Shown: positions 1 through 5,149 of the stretch, one piece after another
Layout of the letters: each line of letters opens with the position of its first letter
Position numbering within the stretch: the first letter of the stretch is position 1
Position numbers and translations under genes: made by a program
Notes under the pieces: generated by a model
Seen by the model: the letters and a program-made list of their open reading frames with translations, nothing else
Told to the model about the DNA's origin: nothing
Databases searched by the model: none
Origin: Actinomycetota bacterium
GTDB lineage: Bacteria > Actinomycetota > Actinomycetes > JACCUZ01
Assembly (NCBI GenBank): GCA_030841245.1
Contig: JAVEDG010000287.1
Location: forward strand, 1 to 7,948
Direction of reading: 5' to 3'
DNA: 7,948 nt

Positions 1-151
1 GAACATGGGATCAATGCCTTGTGCGGGCACGGCAGCCGCCGTACGGACCTGAGCTGGGGTGTCCGGGGAGGGCGGTGAGGTGCTCGCTGGGGGTCGGCGG
101 TTACCTGCCGGTAGACCATAGACCCGAAGGGGTGAGCGCGTCGAGCACCCG
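1..151. other. Left-edge segment without a recognisable gene
   Basis: This stretch lies beyond the 3' end of the tRNA gene. A minus-strand frame is open from an ATG at 119 to the window edge (about 39 codons), but it is rich in Arg and Pro, has no Shine-Dalgarno sequence and resembles no family I know. A small inverted repeat (ACCC, CTTC loop, GGGT on the minus strand, about 122-133) lies about 20 bases past the tRNA and could help end its transcript, but no T-run follows it. I see nothing else here. Confidence 0.4.
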
Positions 152-227
<76 letters not shown>

Positions 228-241
228 GGTGGGAAAGCCCG

Positions 242-247
242 AGGCTA
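242..247 (-). promoter_or_regulatory. Possible -10 element of the tRNA-Ala promoter
   Basis: TAGCCT on the minus strand fits the actinobacterial TAnnnT -10 pattern and ends 14 bases before the first tRNA base, leaving a short 5' leader. No convincing -35 hexamer is visible 16-18 bases upstream, so this rests on position and one short match only. Confidence 0.35.
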
Positions 248-281
248 CCAAAACCGGTCGCGGCCCACGCGCTGCCGTTGT

Positions 282-297
282 CGGCCCGCACGGGCCG
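282..297 (-). terminator. GC-rich hairpin downstream of sepX/glpR, possible terminator
   Basis: CGGCCC, loop GCAC, GGGCCG forms a perfect 6-bp all-GC stem. It begins 24 bases past the sepX/glpR stop codon in the direction of that gene's transcription. There is no T-run after it, as is common for proposed actinobacterial terminators, so its activity is uncertain. It separates the gene from the tRNA promoter region. Confidence 0.4.
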
Positions 298-321
298 TCG
301 AACCGCGTCGGTACCGACCCG

Positions 322-1209
322 TCAGTCGTTGACCGCGCGGCGCCGCTCGATGATGGCGTCGAGCGCGTCGATCTCGTCCTGACCCAGACCCACCGGACTG
401 GGGCCGAACGCGGACGTCTGGTCGAAGGGCGTCTCGGCACCCGACGCGGCAGGCAGTTCACCGCTCTCGGCGGCGGGTTCGACCGGTTTGGCCCAGGTCC
501 CCGGCACCGTCACGTCGACGGCCCGTGCGCCACGGCGTACGACCGGCTTGCTGACGTACGTCGGGAGCGGCACCGGCACCGGCTCCCAGCCGGCTGCCTG
601 CTCGGCTCGGCGGGCCTGGGCCGCCCACTCCTCGGCGGCGGCGACCTCGTCGGCGGCACGGCGCGCCTCATCCGCGGCGGCGCGCTGGTGGGCGATCACC
701 TGCCGGGCAGCGACGATCCGCTCAGCGGAGTCGAACCGGCGCAGTCGCGAGCGGGTCCGGCGACGCACGGTGTCCCGCAGTCGTTCGAGCTCCAGTCGTC
801 GTCGCTCCTGCAGCCGCAGGTGCACCAGGTCCGCGACCGTCAGCGCGGCCAGTAGGACCGGCAGCCACCAATGGACCGGGCTCAGGGGCACGGCGACCCC
901 TGTCGCGACTGAGACGAGCATGAGGAGGAGCAGGACCCGGCGGCGACGCGCAGCGATGCTCGTCGCGCGGTCGCGACGGCGCTGCTTGCGGCGAGCGCGC
1001 TTCGCCGGCTTCGGCTCCGCCGGGCGGGCGGGCATCACGACGTAGCGCTGGTCGGGCGTGGCCTGCCGGTGAGACAGGATGCGCATCGCGTCGGAGAACT
1101 TCTCCACGGAGCGGGTCTCGGAGAGCTCCTCGTGGCGGCGCAGCCAGCGTGGGATGAAGTAGACAGCCCACAGGACGATGATGCCCGCGTAGATGACGCC
1201 ACTGCCCAC
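322..1209 (-). CDS. sepX: SepX/GlpR-type actinobacterial cell-division membrane protein
   Basis: The product has 295 residues. An N-terminal transmembrane helix lies at about residues 4-22, followed by a conserved basic/acidic segment (RWLRRHEELSETR, 21-33, then EKFSDAMRIL, 36-45), a very basic linker (67-91), a two-helix hairpin membrane segment (92-131), and a charged Ala/Arg/Glu-rich stretch that is probably coiled coil (133-206). The cytoplasmic tail contains WEPVPVPLPTYVSKP (208-222). This architecture matches the actinobacterial family including Rv0996, Streptomyces SepX (septum stability, DivIVA-linked) and Corynebacterium GlpR (membrane receptor of the MoeA-like Glp), from memory. The GTG at 1209 is preferred because family members start just before the first helix and a -10 box sits 8 bases upstream, predicting a leaderless mRNA. 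A TTG at 1269 would add 20 residues unlike the family. Division role is inferred from the family. Confidence 0.8.
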   Translation of the reverse strand: MGSGVIYAGIIVLWAVYFIPRWLRRHEELSETRSVEKFSDAMRILSHRQATPDQRYVVMPARPAEPKPAKRARRKQRRRDRATSIAARRRRVLLLLMLVSVATGVAVPLSPVHWWLPVLLAALTVADLVHLRLQERRRLELERLRDTVRRRTRSRLRRFDSAERIVAARQVIAHQRAAADEARRAADEVAAAEEWAAQARRAEQAAGWEPVPVPLPTYVSKPVVRRGARAVDVTVPGTWAKPVEPAAESGELPAASGAETPFDQTSAFGPSPVGLGQDEIDALDAIIERRRAVND

Positions 1210-1217
1210 GGGGACCG

Positions 1218-1223
1218 ACGTTA
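1218..1223 (-). promoter_or_regulatory. -10 element for a leaderless sepX/glpR transcript
   Basis: TAACGT on the minus strand fits TAnnnT and ends 8 bases before the GTG start at 1209, so transcription would begin at or within about two bases of the start codon. No Shine-Dalgarno sequence precedes the GTG, which agrees with a leaderless message. The -35 region (about 1241-1247) is poor. Confidence 0.5.
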
Positions 1224-1275
1224 GAGGCGTCCCGCACCCTGGACACGCACCGAGGCCGGTGTGTCGCAAGACGAG

Positions 1276-1302
1276 TTGTGTGAGTGATGTGACTCATGTG
1301 AC
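1276..1302 (-). promoter_or_regulatory. Three tandem 9-base repeats, possible MtrA operator
   Basis: On the minus strand, consecutive 9-mers read GTCACATGA (1302-1294), GTCACATCA (1293-1285) and the weaker CTCACACAA (1284-1276). They lie between the GNAT stop and the sepX/glpR promoter, about 65-90 bases upstream of the predicted transcription start. MtrA, an actinobacterial response regulator controlling division and wall genes, is described as binding direct repeats of a GTCACA or GTAACA-type motif with 9-base period. The match of unit and spacing is seen in the sequence; binding is inferred. Confidence 0.45.
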
Positions 1303-1312
1303 GAGCTGCGGG

Positions 1313-1915
1313 TCAGCCGCGGGCCGCTTGCGTCCGGTGCCAGCGCTCGAGCAGACCCTCCGGCACGTCCTCGACCGTCAGCGCGAACGCCAGGTGGTCG
1401 CGCCAGTCCCCGGCGATGTGCAGGTACCGGTCGCGGCGGCCCTCCGGGCGGAACCCGAGCTTCTCGACCACGCGCAGCGACGCAGTGTTCTCCGGGCGGA
1501 TGTTCACCTCGACCCGGTGCAGCCCCACCACGCCGAAGCAGTGGTCGACGGCGAGCGCGACGGCCGTGGGCATCACCCCACGCCCCGCCACCCGGCGGTC
1601 CACCCAGTAGCCGATGTGCGCCGACCAGAGCGATCCCCAGGTGATGCCGCCGACCGTGAGCTGACCGACCAGGTGCCCGTCGAGCGTCACGACGAACGGC
1701 AGCAGCTGCCCTCGACGCGCCTGGCGCCGCATCGCCCGCACCATCGAGGCGAAATGCACTGGCGCAGTGCCCGCGGCGGGCGGCGTCGCTTCCCACGGTG
1801 CGAGCCAGTCCCGGCTCATTTCACGCACCGTCAGCCACCGGTCCTGGTCGCCCCGCCGGATCGGGCGCAGCCCGACCGCACCGTCGCGCAGCGTCGCGGG
1901 CCACCCGCGGGTCAG
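1313..1915 (-). CDS. RimJ/RimL-type GNAT N-acetyltransferase, apparent CTG start
   Basis: This GNAT-fold acetyltransferase of the RimJ/RimL group (200 aa) would transfer acetyl from acetyl-CoA to an N-terminal or other amine; the substrate is unknown. The acetyl-CoA pyrophosphate loop is at 107-114 (RRVAGRGV), and the C-terminal RimL signature RPENTASLRVVEKLGF is at 140-155. In Mycobacterium the homologue next to moeA and the sepX-like gene is annotated rimJ. The frame has no ATG, GTG or TTG anywhere near the conserved N-terminus (TRGWPATLRDGAVGLRP, 2-18). A CTG at 1915 sits 7 bases after a perfect GGAGG (1927-1923) and overlaps the moaB stop as CTGA, so CTG is the likely start. The alternative, the first in-frame ATG, would delete about 32 family-conserved residues. 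Last gene of the galU operon. Confidence 0.85.
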   Translation of the reverse strand: MTRGWPATLRDGAVGLRPIRRGDQDRWLTVREMSRDWLAPWEATPPAAGTAPVHFASMVRAMRRQARRGQLLPFVVTLDGHLVGQLTVGGITWGSLWSAHIGYWVDRRVAGRGVMPTAVALAVDHCFGVVGLHRVEVNIRPENTASLRVVEKLGFRPEGRRDRYLHIAGDWRDHLAFALTVEDVPEGLLERWHRTQAARG

Positions 1916-2448
1916 GGTCCGGCCTCCGCACGCGGATCGTCGCCGGACGGATCGTCGCCGGGCGGATCCTCGCCTGGCGAGTGGTCGCCGCCGCGGACCT
2001 GGTCGACCGCGTGGTCGAGCAGGGGTGCCAGCACCGCGAGCCCGTCGCGGACTCCGCCCGGGGACCCCGGCAGGTTGACCACGATCGTCGTCCCGGCCAC
2101 GCCGGCCGTGCCGCGCGACAGCACCGCGGTCGGCACGCCGTGCGCCACGCCGTAGGCCCGCACCGCCTCCGCGACCCCGGGCAGCTCGCGGTCGAGCACC
2201 CGCGCCGTCATCTCCGGCGTGCGGTCGGTGGGACTGATCCCCGTGCCGCCGGACGTGAGCACGACGTCGTACGCCGCGGCAACCGCCGAGCGCAGCGCAT
2301 CCTCCACGGGGTCGCCGTCGGGCACCACCTGCGGACCGTCCACGTCGAAGCCCAGCTCCTCGAGGCGGCGGACGAGCATGGGTCCGGTCTGGTCCTCGTA
2401 GACCCCGGCGGCGGCGCGGTTCGACACGCTGACGACGAGGGCCTTCAC
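1912..2448 (-). CDS. moaB: MogA/MoaB-family molybdopterin adenylyltransferase-like protein
   Basis: This protein (178 aa) belongs to the MoaB/Mog family, which activates molybdopterin by adenylylation before metal insertion in molybdenum-cofactor synthesis. Family motifs are TSGGTGISPTDRTPE (65-79), which forms the pterin-phosphate site with its Gly-rich loop and Asp, and NLPGSPGG (125-132). The core ends near residue 152. A hydrophilic acidic tail (153-178) follows, made of pentapeptide repeats of the form (D/E)DPxG encoded by a 15-base DNA repeat. Start: the GTG at 2448 overlaps the moaC stop as GTGA, like galU/moeA, and places KALVVSVSNR at the usual N-terminus; a GTG at 2466 would add six residues. 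Whether it is catalytic (Mog) or a MoaB paralogue cannot be decided from sequence alone. The symbol is by family. Confidence 0.88.
   Translation of the reverse strand: MKALVVSVSNRAAAGVYEDQTGPMLVRRLEELGFDVDGPQVVPDGDPVEDALRSAVAAAYDVVLTSGGTGISPTDRTPEMTARVLDRELPGVAEAVRAYGVAHGVPTAVLSRGTAGVAGTTIVVNLPGSPGGVRDGLAVLAPLLDHAVDQVRGGDHSPGEDPPGDDPSGDDPRAEAGP
1923..1927 (-). promoter_or_regulatory. Shine-Dalgarno sequence of the GNAT gene
   Basis: GGAGG on the minus strand is the strongest ribosome-binding site among the operon genes and is 7 bases from the CTG at 1915. It lies inside the 3' end of moaB and decides the unusual start codon, because no standard start codon lies at that distance in the GNAT frame. 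Confidence 0.7.
1933..1992. repeat. 15-base tandem repeat in the moaB 3' end
   Basis: Four consecutive 15-base units on the plus strand are CGGATCGTCGCCGGA (1933-1947), CGGATCGTCGCCGGG (1948-1962), CGGATCCTCGCCTGG (1963-1977) and a degenerate CGAGTGGTCGCCGCC (1978-1992). They stay in frame and encode the acidic pentapeptide repeats at the MoaB C-terminus. The first two units differ at a single base, which suggests recent duplication by slippage. They end just upstream of the next gene's ribosome-binding site. Confidence 0.85.
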
Positions 2449-2927
2449 GGCGAAACCCGCCGCCACCGCCCCGACCTGCCCCCGGTCTTCTCCTCCACCC
2501 GGACATCGGAGATGACCGCAGCCGGGTCGACCGCCTTGACCATGTCGATCAGGGCCAGCCCGGCCACCGCGACGGAGGTCAGGGCCTCCATCTCGACGCC
2601 GGTGCGGTCAGCGGTCCGCACGACGGCGCGCACCAGCACCGCGTCGTCGGTGACCTCCAGGTCGACCTCGACGGCGTGGATGGCGATCGGGTGGCAGAGC
2701 GGGATCAGGTCCGGCGTGCGCTTGGCGGCCTGGATCCCGGCGATGCGCGCGACGGCCAGCGCGTCCCCCTTGGGCACTCCCTTGCCGCGCAGCAGCGCGA
2801 CCACCTCCGGCGAGACGAGCACCCGTCCGGTGGCGGTGGCCGTGCGCACCGTGACGTCCTTGCCGGACACGTCGACCATCCGCGCCGCGCCTGCGTCGTC
2901 GACGTGAGTGAGCCGTGGCTCGCTCAT
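2445..2927 (-). CDS. moaC: Cyclic pyranopterin monophosphate synthase MoaC
   Basis: MoaC converts 3',8-cyclo-7,8-dihydro-GTP, made by MoaA, into cyclic pyranopterin monophosphate, the first stable intermediate of molybdenum-cofactor synthesis; it works as a soluble hexamer. The 160-residue length is normal. Active-site segments are intact: VPKGDALAVARIAGIQAAK (51-69), LIPLCHP (74-80), GVEMEALTSVAVA (110-122) and DMVKAVD (128-134), with the catalytic Asp128 and Lys131. The ATG at 2927 is preceded by GGGAG at a spacing of 8 and gives MSEPRLTHVD, the usual N-terminus. It lies 34 bases after moeA and its stop overlaps the next start as GTGA, so translation is probably coupled. No moaA, moaE, moaD or moeB is in the window, so the rest of the pathway must be elsewhere. 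Confidence 0.97.
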   Translation of the reverse strand: MSEPRLTHVDDAGAARMVDVSGKDVTVRTATATGRVLVSPEVVALLRGKGVPKGDALAVARIAGIQAAKRTPDLIPLCHPIAIHAVEVDLEVTDDAVLVRAVVRTADRTGVEMEALTSVAVAGLALIDMVKAVDPAAVISDVRVEEKTGGRSGRWRRVSP

Positions 2928-2961
2928 GGCGCTGACTCCCGCTGCGACCGTGCCCGCGTGC

Positions 2962-4185
2962 TCACGTGAGCCGCCGCTCCAGCACCATCACCTCGACGGT
3001 GCCGCCGGCCGGGATCTGGGTGACGTCCTCGGGCACGACGATAAGCGCGTTGGCGTGAGCCAGGTCGCCCACGAGGTGCGAGCCGGAGCCGCCGACCGCC
3101 CGCACCACGTAGCGCCCTTGCTGTACGTCGAGCCAGGCGCGGGCGAACTGCCGCTTGCCGGCCGGCGCCCGGATGGCGTCCTCGCAGGTGGCCCGGACAA
3201 CCGGCCGGTGCAGTGGCTCGACCCCGAGCATCCGGCGGATCACCGGGCGCACGAACACCTCGAACGACACGAACGAGCTGACCGGGTTGCCGGGCAACGT
3301 GATGATCGGTGTGCTGTCCGGGCCGATCGTGCCCCAGCCCTGCGGCTTGCCGGGCTGCATCGCGACCTCGGTGAACTCCACGGTCCCGATGCGCGTCAGC
3401 ACCTCTTTCACGACGTCGTAGGCACCCACGCTGACGCCGCCGCTGGTGATGACCAGGTCGGCGCGGATCAGCTGGTCCTCGATCGCGTCCAGCAGCTGCT
3501 GGGGCTGGTCGGGCACGATGCCGACCCGGAAGGCTGTTGCACCGGCCTCCCTCGCGGCCGTGGTGAGGATGTAGCTGTTCGACTCGTAGATCTGCCCCGG
3601 GCCGATCGGCGACCCCGGCTCGACCAGCTCGCTGCCGGTCGAGAGGATGACGACACGCGGCTTGGGTCGCACCTTGATCCGGTCCCGGCCCACGGCAGCG
3701 AGCAGCCCCAGCTGGCCCGGGCCGAGCCGGGTGCCCGCGTCGAGCACCACTTCGCCGGCGTTGACGTCCTCGCCGCGACGACGGATGTGGGCCCCCGACT
3801 CCGCCGCTCGCCCGATCGAGACCTCGGCCAGCCCTCGGTCGGTCCACTCCACCGGCACGACGGCCTCCGCCCCCGCCGGGATGGGAGCACCGGTCATGAT
3901 GCGCACCGACATGCCGGGCTGCACGCTGTACGGCGAGGGCGACCCGGCCGCGACGTCGCCGACGACGGGCAGCCGCACCGGCGTCTTGTCGGTGGCGGAT
4001 GCGACATCCGCGACCCGGACGGCATAGCCGTCCATGGAGGAGTTGTCGAAGGACGGCAGATCGGTCCCGGCCACGACCGCCTCGCTGAGGATGCACCCGT
4101 GCGCGTCGAGCAGCTGCAGGTCGAGCGCCGCGATCGGGTCGACGCTGGCGAGGATGTCGGACAGGTGCTCGTCGACCGACTTCAC
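2962..4185 (-). CDS. moeA: MoeA / gephyrin-like molybdopterin molybdotransferase (Glp-type locus)
   Basis: MoeA (407 aa) inserts molybdate into adenylylated molybdopterin; gephyrin is the eukaryotic counterpart. Domain signatures in order are SFDNSSMDGYAVRV (45-58), the domain with GSPSPYSVQPG and RIMTGAPIP (81-103), RRRGEDVNAGE (135-145), the MPT-binding domain with LSTGSELVEPG (181-191), DLVITSGGVSVGAYDVVKE (243-261), MQPGKPQGWG (276-285) and TLPGNPVSSF (296-305), and a C-terminal beta domain (326-407). Acidic residues corresponding to the known catalytic Asp positions (52, 140, 243, 257) are present, so enzymatic function is plausible. The GTG at 4185 overlaps the galU stop as GTGA and gives MKSVDEHLSDIL, the standard actinobacterial N-terminus. 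Its link to a sepX/glpR gene makes it the positional homologue of Corynebacterium Glp, an FtsZ-binding MoeA relative; a division role here is inference. Confidence 0.94.
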   Translation of the reverse strand: MKSVDEHLSDILASVDPIAALDLQLLDAHGCILSEAVVAGTDLPSFDNSSMDGYAVRVADVASATDKTPVRLPVVGDVAAGSPSPYSVQPGMSVRIMTGAPIPAGAEAVVPVEWTDRGLAEVSIGRAAESGAHIRRRGEDVNAGEVVLDAGTRLGPGQLGLLAAVGRDRIKVRPKPRVVILSTGSELVEPGSPIGPGQIYESNSYILTTAAREAGATAFRVGIVPDQPQQLLDAIEDQLIRADLVITSGGVSVGAYDVVKEVLTRIGTVEFTEVAMQPGKPQGWGTIGPDSTPIITLPGNPVSSFVSFEVFVRPVIRRMLGVEPLHRPVVRATCEDAIRAPAGKRQFARAWLDVQQGRYVVRAVGGSGSHLVGDLAHANALIVVPEDVTQIPAGGTVEVMVLERRLT

Positions 4186-5105
4186 CGAGACACCGGCCCT
4201 TCCTGCTCCATCGAGGCCACGAACTCGCGCAGCCACGGCCCGAACTCAGGCCCCAGGTCGTCGCGCTGCACCGCCAGCCGGACCACCGCCTTGAGGTACT
4301 CGAGCTTGTCGCCGGTGTCGTAGCGGCGGCCGCGGAACACCACTCCGTGCACCGGGCCGTGATCCTCGGACCGGGCCAGCGTCCGAAGCGCGTCGGTCAG
4401 CTGGATCTCGCCGCCGCGGCCGGGGCCGGTGTCGCGGAGCACGTCGAAGATCTCCGGAGCCAGCACGTAGCGCCCGATGATCGCCAGGTCGCTGGGAGCG
4501 TCAGCGGGCTCGGGCTTCTCGACGAGGTCGGTCACCCGCACGACATCCTCCTCGTCCGTCGACTCGACGGCGGCGCAGCCGTAGAGGTGGGCCTGCTCGC
4601 GCGGCACCTGGAGCAGGGCGACGACGCTCCCGCCGTGCCGGGCCTGCACGTCCAGCATGGTCGCGAGCAACGGGTCGCGCGGGTCGATCAGGTCGTCGCC
4701 GAGGAACACCGCGAACGGCACCTGCCCGACGTGGCGCTCGGCGCAGAGGACGGCGTGACCGAGCCCCTTGGGGTCGCCCTGTCGCGTGTAGTGGATGTCG
4801 GCACCGAGCCCCGCCGACCGCACCAGGCCGAGGCGCCCCTCGTCGTCCTTCGCCTCGAGCACCGACTCGAGCTCCCAGGCGCGGTCGAAGTGGTCCTCCA
4901 GCGATGTCTTGTTGCGGCCGGTGACGAACAGCACGTCGGTCAGCCCGGCTGCGACCGCTTCCTCGACGATGTACTGGATCGCCGGCTTGTCGACGACCGG
5001 CAGCATCTCCTTGGGTGTCGCCTTGGTGGCGGGAAGGAACCGCGTGCCGAGCCCCGCCACGGTGAGCACCGCCTTGGTGACGGCCTGTCTGGGAGCGTCG
5101 ACCAT
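4182..5105 (-). CDS. galU: UTP-glucose-1-phosphate uridylyltransferase
   Basis: GalU makes UDP-glucose from UTP and glucose-1-phosphate, feeding cell-wall and exopolysaccharide glycans, trehalose and galactose metabolism. The 307 residues match the family length. Key motifs are AGLGTRFLPATKATPKEMLP (17-36, nucleotide-binding loop and catalytic Lys), DKPAIQYIVEEA (39-50), GDPKGLGHAVL (110-120), LGDD (135-138, metal Asp), VEKPEP (195-200), GEIQLTDAL (232-240) and YDTGDKLEYL (262-271). The ATG at 5105 has AGGG (5117-5114) at a spacing of 8. The same bases form TAGGGT, a -10 match placed for leaderless transcription, so start signals are ambiguous but the start itself is well supported. It is the first gene of a coupled run with moeA, and lies 44 bases after the diguanylate cyclase gene. 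Confidence 0.97.
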   Translation of the reverse strand: MVDAPRQAVTKAVLTVAGLGTRFLPATKATPKEMLPVVDKPAIQYIVEEAVAAGLTDVLFVTGRNKTSLEDHFDRAWELESVLEAKDDEGRLGLVRSAGLGADIHYTRQGDPKGLGHAVLCAERHVGQVPFAVFLGDDLIDPRDPLLATMLDVQARHGGSVVALLQVPREQAHLYGCAAVESTDEEDVVRVTDLVEKPEPADAPSDLAIIGRYVLAPEIFDVLRDTGPGRGGEIQLTDALRTLARSEDHGPVHGVVFRGRRYDTGDKLEYLKAVVRLAVQRDDLGPEFGPWLREFVASMEQEGPVSR

Positions 5106-5112
5106 GTCCGAA

Positions 5113-5118
5113 ACCCTA
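5113..5118 (-). promoter_or_regulatory. Possible -10 element for the galU operon
   Basis: TAGGGT on the minus strand fits TAnnnT and ends 7 bases before the galU ATG, which would give a leaderless or nearly leaderless transcript. It contains the AGGG that could instead act as a Shine-Dalgarno sequence on a longer transcript from the cyclase gene. The -35 region is weak. Both uses may be real. Confidence 0.4.
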
Positions 5119-5149
5119 GTGGTCGTCGCGCCGTACGCCGTGGCCGCCG

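Noticed and set aside
1..119. Minus-strand open frame from an ATG at 119 running off the left edge
   Set aside because: It is only about 39 codons, with no ribosome-binding site and no family resemblance; a promoter-like TATGGT overlapping the ATG is too weak to support a gene.
1276..1302. CRP-type cyclic-AMP operator in the sepX/glpR upstream region
   Set aside because: TGTGA half-sites are present, but no inverted TCACA partner lies at the required 6-base spacing; the repeats are direct, not inverted.
1221..1796. Alternative minus-strand frame overlapping the GNAT gene
   Set aside because: It is the GNAT gene read in another frame; the conserved GNAT motifs are in the frame ending at 1313.
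1313..1915. Frameshift or broken gene as an explanation for the missing start codon of the GNAT gene
   Set aside because: The frame is intact across the whole conserved domain, and a CTG with an ideal ribosome-binding site and stop overlap explains the start without a mutation.
2908..4323. Long plus-strand open frame of 471 codons opposite moeA and its junctions
   Set aside because: It is antisense to well-identified genes, is rich in Arg, His, Asp and Pro as expected from the third-position GC bias, and has no recognisable domain.
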